The notes beneath the pieces are model-generated. The model searched no databases. It saw only the letters and a program-made list of their open reading frames with translations, and was not told the DNA's origin. This document shows positions 35,930 to 47,744 of a DNA stretch of 64,000 nucleotides, in pieces; position 1 is the first letter of the stretch, and each line of letters starts with the position of its first letter. A program made the translations under genes and the position numbers. The DNA comes from Panulirus ornatus (taxonomy: Eukaryota; Arthropoda; Malacostraca; Decapoda; Palinuridae): the NCBI RefSeq assembly GCF_036320965.1, contig NC_092231.1:254197-318196 (forward strand). The letters run 5' to 3'.

Positions 35930-38290
35930 AGAAAATCGCACGTCGTTCTCACTGTAGACCCAGACGAAAGCTCAAAAATGTGAAATGCTGTTGTGGAAAG
36001 TGAATCAGTAAACGTAGTGGACCCTGCCGCAGCTACAGAGGGATAGTCCACTTTGGAATTAAATGTTGGAAGCAGAGATCAGGAAACTTCAGCCACAGAC
36101 ACGAGCAGAGAAGGTGACAGAGATGTTGATCCAGATACAGAAGGAAAAGTCAGGGGATGCCAGGAATCGACAAGCACAGATAGAAAGGGACACTGACTCA
36201 GGTATAGTAGGAGAGGGAGGAATTGGAGGCCAGGAAACTTCTAGCAGAAATATGAGTATAGAAAGAGACAGTGGTTCTGAGGAGGAAGAAAGCAGAAACC
36301 AGGAAACTCTCAGGCCTGGCCATAGACACTGAGGTGAGATAGGATGCAGTAAATGAATAACAAATCCAGGGAATGGACAAAGCTTATAGTTACTACATGG
36401 AGAGAATTGCATGTGTGGCAAGACTATCATATCATACAAGGGAAGATGTAAATTCAAACACCTAAGAAAATGTTTGAACTGTCTAAAGAAAGATAAATGC
36501 TTGGATGAGGAAGGATGCAGAGTCTCCTATCCAGATTTGAGCAAACGAGTACTGTGAGAACCACACACCACATATACACGGTCTTTCTTAGTGATATACA
36601 AAAGGCCAAACAGAGGCAGTGAAGAACCAGAGGATGAGGAAATGACAATAGCTTCTTTCTTTAGAAAGACAAGGTAACTGAAAGCTCTCTGTTAAATTCA
36701 ACAATACAGAGATAAGCCATGTAACGTCCTTCGTATATGCCAGCATACAGGGACAATTTACATGGAACAAATAAAATCTCATTTGTAAGTGGCTTGCTTA
36801 TCGAGTCAAGTGCAGTATTTGCGGCCTTCACTGAAAAACACAGAAAGACCATATGGATAGTGAAGTGTGGACCCCAGACTACAACCTGTACACATGCTAC
36901 AGGTTTAGATTACTTGGAGTTGGAGTGTACATAGTGCATACACTTATAACAACTGAAACCCTAAACTCCTCAAATGATGTAGTCGTGGTCATTGCATTTA
37001 TCTATAAATCACCAAAATTCAAAGCCTCATGAATTTACGGAACAAATAAGAAACAGAATCCTGTCTTGATCTCCTCGAAAACCTAGTCCCAAATGTAATT
37101 GTCTTGGGAGACCTCAACCTACCACACATTAAATGGAGACAGGCAGGAAATAACATCATCGCGGAAAATATTGATACTGGAAGCAGCTCGGAGGAGCAGC
37201 TGCAAAAAAAGTTATTCAGACTGTGTGAAAAATTTTCCCTCAGCCAACAAATCAGAAAACCAGCAAGAGAAAATGACGTTCTGGACTTAATTTTCACAAA
37301 TAATGTGGACCTAATATGTGATATTACCATCTCAGACATCCTATACCGTGATCACAATGTGATGCTAAACTGCCTCTTCACAACACACGAAACAGTGGAA
37401 GTATTTTAAGTAATTTCAGTTTTAATAGTAAATGGATATTTGATGATGTGGTCAATAAGATGTCTGTAACACAGTGGAAAACCCTGCTGGGTACCAAAAC
37501 GGGAAGAATGTGAAAATGACATGACCATTTTGTTATTCCAATTATGCAACAGACAGAACTAGCGAGACAAGAGTTCTAGGTTAGAACGAGGAAGACGAAA
37601 ACTTTACAGGAGGCGATAAAGAATTGTAAATCTTCTCCAGCATCGACAATTCACTCAGCAAAAGAAAGAAAGTGTGAAACAGGAAAAAGAAGAAAAAGCT
37701 GTAAATGAAATTAGAGATAAACCCAACTACTTTACCATCTGTAAAACGTAAATTTAGAACGACAAACGCTTTTGGCCTACTCAGAACGGAAGAGATAGCT
37801 TTACGACGTCTGTCAAGACATGAGTGAGATTCCAAAAAGACGATAGGAATCTGTATTCAGCGAGCCAAAAACAACATTAGAAATTAGTGAATCAACAGAC
37901 TTCGTCCTAAATAGTAAACCCCAAGTGCATACAGCAGATACCACCTTAACACAAGATTTCGTGAGGACCATTGAAGGCATGCCCGCCTCTACCCCAGGCC
38001 CAGACCCATGGAATTCAGTCTTCCTAAAGAAATTTAGGACAACTCTAGCGCGTGCACTAGTTATGTTGTGGAGAAAAAGAATGAAGATTCTTACATCATT
38101 GCCCAAAGTCTGAAACTTACCCGCAGCGCTCCACTCCACAAATATGGAAACAAAGCGAACCCAAAAAACTTTCGACCTATAGCATTAATATCGCACATCA
38201 TTAGAATCTTCAGAAGAGTCCATACAGGCAAGCTGACTCAATTTATGGTCGTGAACGAGCTACGCAACCCCTCAAACCCACGTAGCATCC
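35930..38290 (+). mobile_element. LINE family C copy f, ORF1, endonuclease and RT start
   Basis: The best view of the family's 5' half. An ORF1 region at about 36063-36560 is Glu/Arg/Ser-rich and then has a Cys-containing block (CLNCLKKDKCLDEEGC near 36470-36530) that could be a zinc knuckle. The endonuclease covers about 36740-37409 with NKISFVSGLLIESSAVFAAF, a GDLNLPHIKW active-site block near 37110, DVLDLIFTNNVDLI near 37275 and the RDHNVML block near 37350. A linker follows, and RT begins near 38130 with HKYGNKANPKNFRPIALIS. The copy ends abruptly near 38290. Stops and frameshifts interrupt ORF1 and the linker. Confidence 0.78.
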
Positions 38291-38935
38291 ACAACCAGGC
38301 GGATCTGGTACACTGCAGGTACTAGTCCAGCGCTCAGTAACACTTTTTCACTGTGCATACCCTGGTGATTCTGTTAGTTGTAGACTAGGTGTTGAAAAGT
38401 CTTGAGCTCTGGATGCTTAAAGAGTCCTTTCTTTTGTGAATATCGCGCCACTGAATCTCGGAGGTAGTATTTTACAGTCTTCCATGCCTGTAGTGCTAGG
38501 GGACAGTCATCTCTGAGTTTAAGCTGGAACTATACTTGGATGTTACAGGTATGAATAATGATGCACCTATCTCAGCCGCTCTTCAGGGAGTACAGCCTCA
38601 GTGTTTTCAGCCGTTCCAAATGATTTAATATCCTTAACCACGTTGCTAATATATCTCATCCCGTTTGATTTCATACCGTTATATCTAGTCATTGAATCTA
38701 TTGAAATGAAGAGATATTCGTATTCCACATTGTCGAAAGTTACTACTGTGAACACTTCCCGTTCAGTCTCATCGTATAATGCTCCTTATTATAAAGAATA
38801 ATCGTTGTAGGTTATTTTCGTCTTTGCTCAAGTTTGGTTCCCAAAACTGAACAGCGTATTCCAAATGGGCCTGACTAAGGTATTGTAAACAGTTGATTAT
38901 TTTATTATAAGTTTTAAAGTTAATATGTCTGGTTA
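38291..38935 (-). mobile_element. LINE family C copy g, 3' end piece
   Basis: The plus-strand text begins with the terminal family C string (CCAGGCGGATCTGGTACACT) and continues as copy a does from 7290 upward, so this is the 3' part of another copy in inverse orientation. It meets copy f head-on near 38290. No open frame survives. Confidence 0.6.
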
Positions 38936-39029
38936 GGGTGTTACTAGACTCCGCTGCATAGAGTTATACCACAAGTGAAAAGTCAGTTTCTGGGAAAGTT
39001 TATTTTCGTCATTGGACGTACGCAAAAGC

Positions 39030-40265
39030 AATCTCGTGAAGGGATTCAAGCAGCAAGAGACCACTAGGTTCCTTCTAGGGTGTGTGTGATAGTGGAAGAT
39101 ATCAGAAAGTCACAAAGTTAGTGTAGTAAAAGTTGGATGGCATACAGATAATTTAAAGAGAAAAACCTGCATACTGTTAATGTGATTGAGGAGGCGCAAA
39201 TGATATGTCTTAGACTTGTTAAGCGAAGGGTTTATCAAGTCTATTCCTAAACGGATCTATAGTACTGCTTTCAACTATCATGATTGGTAAATCATTCCGG
39301 ATGTTAAAAATCCTGTTCAAGAAAAAAGTGCTCTGCCTTATTTGATGTAAACTGTTTACCCACGAGTTTGGGTTTATTACTACGAGTGAAATAAACGAAT
39401 AAGTCTTAAGTAGCTTGTTAGATCACGATTACCAAAGCCTCAGATAATTTTGAGTACTTGCATTATGTTATTAACCTTCTCTGATCGTAGCTACAGTTGT
39501 TGAGTCGAATCACATTAGATTTGTTTCTCAGTCTGGGAATCATCTCGGAAACCAGACGTTGTACACTCTCCATTTTTTTTTTTTTTTCATAGAAGGTGAC
39601 CAAACACAATATTCAAGATGGGAACGAACCAGTGAACTGGAAAGAGTATGAATAATTTCCCCAGACTTAAATTCGAAAGCTCCTGCCTCAGAATCTCTGC
39701 TTCTGTACACTACTTACTTGGTTTAGCTTGCTAGCGATTATTACTCCCATTTCCTCATCTACCTTTTGTAATTCAACAGAATTCATATCGTAGCTTACAT
39801 TTCGTTTTCATTACCGATATGTGAAACTTTACACTCAAAATTCAAGTTCCACCTATAAGCCTGATTGAAGCTGCAAACGTCCAAGTTTCCTTGTAGATTT
39901 ATTTCCCAGCTTATTTTCACATGCTAAATTTGATATCTCACAACATCATTAATACGCATGAGAAAGAAAACCGGGTACATGACTGATGCGTATGGCACAC
40001 ATACGTCACACCATTATGAGGCTGGACCATAAGTCACGCCTAATTGTTTACGGGCCAGTCAACCAATTCCTATTCACTGAAGTACAACCATATCATTATC
40101 ATGTGATTTGATTTTTGCCTGTAAAATAGATGACATTACCCGCTTTACTTTCATCATACGTGTTGATCATATCATAAAAGAAATTGAGCAGATTTGTCAG
40201 ACGAGCGATTTCGTCGAAAATCATCCTGAAATTCGGTTATTAAGTGTTCGCCCTGTAAATGGTTT
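39030..40265 (-). mobile_element. LINE family B copy, RT and 3' end
   Basis: The 3' end at about 39040-39080 matches the family B ends at 9485 and 27715. Further blocks align in order with the 27715-30050 copy, including the region of its SGVPHGSVLG motif near 39985-40010 and the TTTTT expansion near 39573-39587. It is very decayed, with no frame above about 60 codons. Confidence 0.65.
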
Positions 40266-40461
40266 ACAAAACTGTCTCGCATGAAAGAGAAGGACCCAAA
40301 GGAGCCCATCTAATCCCTGCTGCTGATTATAGCGCAGCTAAAGCTGACGGGGTTCTAGGGTTATATAATTTGAAATATTATTATGATATTTAAAACTTAG
40401 CTTTCTGTTAGCCTTATCATGTGCCACAAGGCATTTCTTTTCGATTTTTCTCGCATTTGTT

Positions 40462-40711
40462 GGTGATGTGTGGTTGACAGTTGATCTTGGTGGTGATGTG
40501 TGGTTGACAGTTGATCTTGGTGGTGATGTGTGGTTGACAGTTGATCTTGGTGGTGATGTGTGGTTGACAATTGATCTCGGTGGTGATGTGTGGTTGACAG
40601 TTGATCTTGGTGGTGATGTGTGGTTGACAGTTGATCTTGGTGGTGATGTGTGGTTGACAGTTGATCTTGGTGGTGATGTGTGGTTGACAGTTGATCTTGG
40701 TGGTGGTGTGT
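40462..40711. repeat. 30-bp tandem array
   Basis: About eight near-perfect copies of TGGTGATGTGTGGTTGACAG followed by TTGATCTTGG. Frames are open on both strands with a 10-residue period because the unit is a multiple of three. Confidence 0.96.
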
Positions 40712-40829
40712 GGACACAAAGGCATCAATAGATGATGGAGAGTTTGTGTGTGTGTGTTTGTCACACTGGATTAATTTCATGGTAGGCGATGTGCTGCTAA
40801 CACTCATTATTAGTTTAATGGATGACTGG

Positions 40830-41170
40830 TTGATGGTGTTGTACCATTATCAATGGATGGTGATGGATGACTAGTTGTTGATGGTGTATCATTATCAGTG
40901 GGTGGTGTTGGATGACTGGTTGTTGGGGGTGTATCATTACCAGTGGATGGTGATGGATGACTGGTTGTTGGGGGTGTATCATTACTAGTGGATGGTGATG
41001 GATGACTGGTTGTTGGGGGTGTATCATTACTAGTGGATGGTGATGGATGACTGGTTGTTGGGGGTGTATCATTACCAGTGGATGGTGATGGATGACTGGT
41101 TGTTGGGGGTGTATCATTACCAGTGGATGGTGATGGATGACTGGTTGTTGGGGGTGTATAATGATACATT
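40830..41170. repeat. 45-bp tandem array
   Basis: About seven copies of a 45-bp unit containing GATGGATGACTGGTTGTTGG, GGGTGTATCATTAC and CAGTGGATGGT. The central copies are almost identical, the outer ones diverged. Frames of 100-176 codons with a 15-residue period are compositional. Confidence 0.95.
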
Positions 41171-42284
41171 ACTTGGGGATGGTGATGGTTGACGGGTTGT
41201 TGATATGGTGCTGTATCATTGCTAGTGAGTTGATACTGACTTATGATAGTCGTGGATGTTGTGTGATTGCCATTGCTGATGTTTGCGGTGGATACTGGTG
41301 TTATTTGAGGATACGTTGGCCATAGTGTGAATCTTTCCATTGTAGACTAATGATGTCGGTAAAGAATGGTAGAGGAGGGTAGTAAGGTACAAGTGACCAC
41401 TACACAAGAGGTTGCTGAAAACTTAGTGAATATGGAAGCTGAATGTATGCTGAAAAGTAAACCTGTATAGAGAAAATGTCTGCCGTGATTATAACACAAA
41501 CAAATCCAGCAGATTCATTGACTCATTATCTGAAATCATCTGCCGCGTCAACAACAAAGGTTATTAGCGCGGTACATCAGTTTTTTAACGAGAATACGTA
41601 ATAAGGTATTGAATATTAAAGATACTTGCATATGATATTGAAAAGGAGAAAAAATGGATTTTAAGGATTCTAAAATAATTAGATAATTATACATGAATTA
41701 AAATCCATATGGAATAAACTATAATTTGTTTAGAATATTGGTTACCTTCAGGAAACCAAGAGGATTAAACACGTCACGTTGTTCGACCATTCCAACCAAG
41801 CTTGAGTGGCCGGAAGAGTAAGGCTAAAAAGTCTTCTCAGTGCTTGGAAAGCCTTACACGTTTGTACTCCATGGGCCACTATGAACGGCACCTGACACAA
41901 ATGAATTCAGAGAAATCATGTGGTCCTAACGTGGCTACCTCTCATAGTAGATGGGAAGAGAGAGCATCCTCTGCTGCCATTAACCACTCATGACTCAGTT
42001 GTTAGTGCGAGATTCAGCCGTGCCAGAACCACTTTAGTTTGTCAACTGACGTTCGTCACCCACCAACCAAGGTCTCCTGTGATAATTCTTCGTAATTCAT
42101 CTTTTCTTATATCTCCATTCCTGCCTCCATTTATCACGTAAGTATCATATCTAGACCTTCATTCTGCTGCGTGGTAGGAGAGAAGCATGGCAGTGGGCAG
42201 TTGCACGAGCCAGAGGTGTATAATTCCTTTAGCGCGACGATGCGGTCCTGAGGTATGATGGCGTAACCTTCAACTTGATCGTTA
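41171..42284. other. no recognisable gene
   Basis: AT-rich unassigned DNA to about 41760, then more balanced DNA. Frames of 60-73 codons around 41800-42140 have no recognisable domain. Confidence 0.5.
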
Positions 42285-42345
42285 AAGATCCGGTCAAGGT
42301 TACGCCATTATACCCAAGGGTCGTACCGTCATGCTGAAGAAATTC
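42285..42345. repeat. dispersed GTACCGTCGTGCT element, copy 3
   Basis: The best-preserved short copy: TTAAAGATCCGGTCAAGG, then GCCATTATACCCAAGGGTCG and TACCGTCATGCTGAAG. Confidence 0.65.
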
Positions 42346-42897
42346 AACGTAGCACTATCCTCCCCCACCATCTCAACCTCTCCTATGTAGTGAGTGAGTC
42401 TTCTGTAAGTTTCCTCACCTGTGCATCGTCTGACCTTCTAACGTCGTGACGCTCTTATTGTGAACTGTTGTTGTTATTATTATTGTTGTTGTTGTTGTTT
42501 TTCATGTTTTTTTACAAAATTTAGTTTGAATCGGCAGGACACTGCATGATCGTGAATTTATTATTTATTTCATTAAACTTTTCTGTTTCAATCTTTCTGT
42601 TAATTTGTATCCCTGGTTAGTCTTAGTTGTTGGTTATTTTTTCGCCTATAATAGTCTGTTGATCTGTTGACATCTGGCTGTGGTATCAGATAGACAGTGC
42701 GGGCGTGCGCTGCTGCTGTCTCCTGCTGGACCAGTAACACGGTGCTCCACTAACCCCTGGACCAAGGCGGGACGACCTTTACAACCCTTCAGCAGGAGGG
42801 GGCGACATTTACACTCAACGGTGCAGCCCATCAGTACGACGGTACGACTATTTGGTATATGGATCCAGCCTGATCTAGGGATTCATATGCTGTTCCC
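42346..42897. other. no recognisable gene
   Basis: A short (GTT)n-like run lies near 42463-42500 and a moderately CpG-rich stretch at 42690-42850. No domain or convincing exon was seen. Confidence 0.5.
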
Positions 42898-43125
42898 TGG
42901 CAGCACGTGCTGGTCTGTGGCAATACGTGCTGGTCTGTAGCATAATGTACTGGTCTTTAGCATCACATACTGGTCTGTAGCGTCACGTGGTGGTTTTGGC
43001 GTCATGTGCTAGTCTGCGGCATCACATACTAGTCTGTGGCATCACATGGTGCTCGAAGGTATCACATACTAATCTGTGGTATCACGTTCTGGTCTTTCAC
43101 ATCACGTGCTGGTCTCTGGCATCTT
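42898..43125. repeat. 20-bp tandem array
   Basis: About eleven imperfect copies of a 20-bp unit of the form TGCTGGTCTGTGGCATCACG. Confidence 0.88.
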
Positions 43126-43370
43126 TTTTTTTTTTTTCATTTTGCTACTTAGCTGTTACTGCTATTACATGTTGGTGATACTGTTCATCATTTCTACTGA
43201 TACTACCGCTGCCACATTGTGTTGCTACTATCGCAGCAGCAGACTGCTGCTTATTCTCCTACAGGATGCTGATGCTGGAGCATACTGCTGCCGTGTTCCT
43301 ATTATGTCTATGAACTAAGTTATTGTATTATCCACCTGCTGATGAATAGCAAACACCCGCTTCCTTTCCA

Positions 43371-43373
<3 letters not shown>

Positions 43374-43401
<28 letters not shown>

Positions 43402-43418
43402 CCTCCTTACCCCATAAT

Positions 43419-43488
<70 letters not shown>
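43374..43488. repeat. C27 homopolymer followed by (CT)33
   Basis: Twenty-seven C at 43374-43400, a short spacer, then about 33 CT dinucleotides at 43423-43488. An all-pyrimidine strand of this length can form triplex (H-) DNA. Confidence 0.95.
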
Positions 43489-43490
<2 letters not shown>

Positions 43491-44121
43491 CCCGTTGTAC
43501 ACGCTCTGTTCCATTTTGGGTACCTGTAGTCTTCTCCCTCCCCTCCGTTCCATTCCATGGTCCATCTACTTCTATCACGTCTGCATTCTCCTCTCAGTAT
43601 TTCTGTATCCTCTTTTTTTCTTCAGTTTCCTTTTTCTGTCGTCTCTTTTTCCTTTCCTTTTCTCATACCCTATTCCTCCCTTTTCTCCGCATCCACTTTT
43701 ATCACTTTCCTATCCACTCCTATCCCATTTTGTCTCCATCTAATCCTCTCTCTCTCTCTCGCTCCTTTCCTCCTTTTCCTTTTCCCGTGTCATCCCGTTT
43801 CTCTTTCCCATCGTCCGTTTGTCCATCTTACTTTGTCTCTCACTCCTCCCCACTTCCATGACATCATCCTCCACATTCTTTTCCATTTTCCTTTATTATG
43901 TTTACTGAACTATTCCTATTTCGTCCCGTTTCTTATTTTTGTTGAAACTATTTCCTTGTTTCCCTCCTTTTAACTTCCCCAATCTCGTTATTTCTAATAA
44001 TGTGATATGATTTCGTTTGTTTCATTATATCTTTCATTAATTGTTTCCTGCGTCCTATTGTTTCTCTATATTTTTGTATTCTCTTTTTGTGTCTTATTGT
44101 GTGACATCTCTTTCTCCACAG
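43489..44121 (+). other. long pyrimidine-rich stretch, possible intron 3' part
   Basis: For about 600 bases the plus strand is strongly C/T-biased, ending in TTTCTCCACAG at 44111-44121. The Ser/Phe/Leu-rich frames are compositional. The ending looks like a polypyrimidine tract with a splice acceptor. Confidence 0.45.
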
Positions 44122-44168
44122 GTGACGGGTGCCTGAGGACTGTTAATGGGACGCCGCTGAGTCAACAG
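44122..44168 (+). CDS. candidate 47-bp internal exon of a host gene
   Basis: The segment lies between TTTCTCCACAG (an acceptor with a strong pyrimidine tract, AG at 44120-44121) and CAACAG followed by GTGAGC at 44169 (a donor close to consensus). After two leading bases it reads 15 codons, DGCLRTVNGTPLSQQ, and ends on a codon boundary. Its composition is balanced, unlike the low-complexity DNA on both sides. I do not recognise the protein and see no partner exon in the window, and small open segments like this also arise by chance. If real, the flanking repeats are intronic. Confidence 0.3.
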
Positions 44169-44261
44169 GTGAGCTTGATGGCTGCTGCTTCTCGTTATGT
44201 TAGTCGACGTCATTACATCACATTGTTTTGACGTCAGCGAAAATAAATAAACAGCCCTGGC

Positions 44262-44615
44262 TGTTGACCGACGTGTCAGGTAGTGGCTAATGGCACCACA
44301 CGGTGTTAACTGACATGTCAGGTAGTGGCTGATGGCACCACACGGTGTTGACTGACGTGTCAGGTAGTGGCTAATGGCACCACACGGTGTTGACTGACGT
44401 GTCAGGAAGTGGCTAATGGCACCACACGGTGTTGACTGACGTGTCAGGTAGTGGCTTATGGCCCCACACGGTGTTGACTAACGTGTCAGGGAGTGGCTAA
44501 TGGCACCACACGGTGTTGACTGACGTGTCAGGTAGTGGCTAATGGCATCACACGGTGTTGACTGACGTGTCAGGTAGTGGCTAATGGCACCACACTGTGT
44601 TGACTGACGTATCGG
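44262..44615. repeat. 42-bp tandem array
   Basis: About eight copies of ACTGACGTGTCAGGTAGTGG followed by CTAATGGCACCACACGGTGTTG. The array starts about 95 bp after the exon candidate and ends against the 3' end of a family C LINE. Confidence 0.95.
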
Positions 44616-44629
44616 GGATCCCACGTGGA

Positions 44630-45470
44630 CTCTTCGGGGATCTTCACCCCCCACAACGCGGCCTGGCCCCAGGCTGCTGCATTAGGTCGTTAGTCGACCA
44701 AGCTGTTGAAAGCCGCAACCCTCAGGCCCACATAGCCCCTACAGCCTGGCTGTTCTGGTACACTTTGAAGGTACTTGTCCAGTGACTCTTGAACTTCACC
44801 GTGCATCCCATGTTGCTTCTGATGGTAAACAGTAAGGTTTTGAAGAGTCTTGCTCCCGGATGTTTAAGGTGTCTTCTCTATTTATGCATGTGGCACCTTT
44901 GGACATCAGAGGAAAATATTTCACAGTCTTTCATGCCTGTCGTGCCGATAGGATGTTATTTCCGAATGTAAGTTTGGAATCATACGTTTTAGGATTTTCC
45001 AGGTATAGATAATGATACCTCTCTCGTCTGCGCTCCAGAGACTGTAGCCTCAGATATTTCAGTCGTTCTCAGTAATTTAATTTATTGACCTCTTTAGAAT
45101 AGGCTGTGAAAAGTCTCTGGACACTTTCTAAATCCACATTTTCACCTGTGTTGTAGGGTGACGTTAGAACAAAACAACAGTAAATTCGTGAAAGAATTAA
45201 TTCCTTGCATGACATTGTTAGGTTTTTTTCTTCCCTTGTCCTGAACGTCCGGTGTGCCATCCTTCTACATGAGGCAGCCGTTGTTTCGTTGCGTTCGCTG
45301 AAGATTAGGTCGTTATGCATTATTACTACAAGATCTTACACATCATTCACCTGGTTTATGATAGCGTCGGTGACTGTCCAGTATTGGTCTCGTTCTAACC
45401 TAAATGTTTTGTGCTTTCTTTTTGTTGGTATATGTCTATCGCATGTTTGGAGCACCAGAATGGTCATGTC
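44630..45470 (-). mobile_element. LINE family C copy h, internally deleted
   Basis: The 3' terminal block (44630-44800) and thumb region are present. The frame at 45069-45320 gives NETTAASCRRMAHRTFRTRE and YNTGENVDLESVQRLFTAY. At about 45393 the sequence jumps to the endonuclease-RT linker (the TTTGGAGCACCAGAATGG string, cognate to 9240 in copy a). The RT core is therefore missing. Confidence 0.7.
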
Positions 45471-45597
45471 ATTTACACATTTCTCCTCTAGTGTTGTACT
45501 TAGCAACGAAGATGATTCCCGGACTGAAAAACAATTCCTTCGGGATGAAATTAAACAACTTAAGTCTATTTAGCTGAGAAAATAGAGGCTAAGAGAT
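45471..45597 (+). mobile_element. LINE family B fragment
   Basis: The frame ends in NEDDSRTEKQFLRDEIKQLK and matches, in inverse orientation, the family B block at 9970-10010 (QDDSQTEKQILQEQVKRPE). It is cut at 45597 by an A2-type tail. Confidence 0.55.
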
Positions 45598-45972
45598 GAT
45601 GCCTGGAAAGGTCTTTGGGGCGTGGATGTGGATAGGGAGCTGTGGTTTCGTTGCATTACACATTAAAGCTAGAGACCTGAGTGTTTTCTTGACGTTACCT
45701 CGCTGAAGCATGGGGTAGCGATGCTGTTTCCTGTGGGGCTGGTTAGCGACAGGAATGGATGAAGGCAAGCATGTATGAATATGTACAAATTTATATATGT
45801 ATATGTCTGTGTATGTATATTTATTTGTGCATATGTTAATATGTCTATGTATGTGTATGTATATGTACATGTATAGGCGTATATGTATATGAATGGATGG
45901 GTCGTTCTTAGTCTGTTTCTTGGCGCCACTTCGCTTATGCGGAAAACGGCTATCAAGTATAATGAAAAAGAA
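45598..45972 (+). mobile_element. RTE-like LINE A2 3' UTR fragment
   Basis: It begins with TGGAAAGGTCTTTGGGGCGT and GGAGCTGTGGTTTCG and passes into a (TATG)n/(TA)n-rich tail. The order matches the A2-like 3' UTR at 46842-47236 and 60900-61150. No coding part remains. Confidence 0.7.
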
Positions 45973-45982
45973 ATATATATAT

Positions 45983-47236
45983 GAAGTCTGTTGGGGATGA
46001 GAGAGCTTGGGAAGTGAGTCAGTGTTGGTCGCTGATGATACAGCGCTGGTGGCTGATTCATGTGAGAAACTGCAGAAGCTGGTGACTGAGTTTGGTAAAG
46101 TGTGTGAAAGAAGAAAGTTAAGAGTAAATGTGAATAAGAGCAAGGTTATTAGGTACAGTAGGGTTGAGGGTCAAGTAAATTGGGAGGTAAGTTTGAATGG
46201 AGAAACTGGAGGAAGTAAAGTGTTTTAGATGTCTGGGAGTGGATCTGGCAGCGGATGGAACCATGGAAGCGGAAGTGAATCATAGGGTGGGGGAGGGGGC
46301 GAAAATCCTGGGAGCCTTGAAGAATGTGTGGAAGTCGAGAGCATTATCTCGGAAAGCAAAAATGGGTATATTTGAAGGAATAGCGGTTCCAACAATGTTG
46401 TATGGTTGCGAGGCGTGGGCTATGGATAGAGTTGTGCGCAGGAGGGTGGATGTGCTGGAAATGAGATGTTTGAGGACAATATGTGGTGTGAGGTGGTTTG
46501 ATCGAGTAAGTAATGTAAGGGTAAGAGAGATGTGTGAAAATAAAAAGAGCGTGGTTGAGAGAGCAGAAGAGGGTGTTTTGAAATGGTTTGGGCACATGGA
46601 GAGAATGAGTGAGGAAAGATTGACCAAGAGGATATATGTGTCGGAGGTGGAGGGAACGAGGAGAAGTGGGACACCAAATTGGAGGTGGAAAGATGGAGTG
46701 AAAAAGATTTTGTGTGATCGGGGCCTGAACATGCAGGAGGGTGAAAGGCGTGCAAGGAATAGTGAATTGGATCGATGTGGTACACCGGGGTCGACGTGCT
46801 GTCAGTGGATTAAATCAGGGCATGTGAAGCGTCTGGGGTAAACCATGGAAAGTTGTGTGGGGCCTGGATGTGGAAAGGGAGCTGTGGTTTCGGGCATTAT
46901 TGCATGACAGCTAGAGACTGAGTGTGAACGAATGGGGCCTTTGTTGTCTTTTCCTAGCGCTACCTCACACCCATGAGGGGGGAGGGGGATATTATTCCAT
47001 GTGTGGCGAGGTGGCGATGGGAATAAATAAAGGCAGACAGTGTGAATTGTGTGCATGTGTATATATGTATGTGTCTGTGTGTGTATATATGTGTGTACAT
47101 TGAGATGAATGGGTTTGTATATTTGCGTGTGTGGACGTGTATGTATATACATGTGTATGGGGGTGGGTTGGGCCATTTCTTTCGTCTGTTTCCTTGCGCT
47201 ACCTCGCAAACGCGGGAGACAGCGACAAAGCAAAAT
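45983..47236 (+). pseudogene. RTE-like LINE, 5'-truncated plus-strand copy
   Basis: It starts in the RT at MKSVGDERAWEVSQ, right after a short (AT)5 run. A one-base loss near 46023 shifts the frame before the FADD block. A second shift near 46200 separates the frames 46007-46228 and 46197-46841. The rest encodes GRRVGEGAKILGALKN-like, PTMLYGCEAWAMDRVVRRR and WFGHMERMSEERL blocks. The 3' UTR (46842-47236) combines an A2-like front with the family A tail GGGTTGGGCCATTTC to GACAAAG. It ends in TAATAATGATAATAA and then long (AT)n, and points at an inverted family A tail at 47507. Confidence 0.85.
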
Positions 47237-47260
47237 AATAATGATAATAATAATAATGAT

Positions 47261-47490
<230 letters not shown>

Positions 47491-47506
47491 TTTTTTTTTT
47501 TTTTTT

Positions 47507-47744
47507 GCTTTGTCGCTGTCTCCCGCGTTTGCGAGGTAGCGCAAGGAAACAGACGAAAGAAATGGCCCAACCCACCCCCATACACATGTATATACATACA
47601 TCCACACACGCAAAATATACATACCTACACAGCTTTCCATGGTTTACCCCAGACGCTTCACATGCCCCGATTTAATCCACTGACAGCACTTCAACCCCGG
47701 TATACCACATCGCTCCAATTCACTCTATTCCTTGCCCTCCTTTC

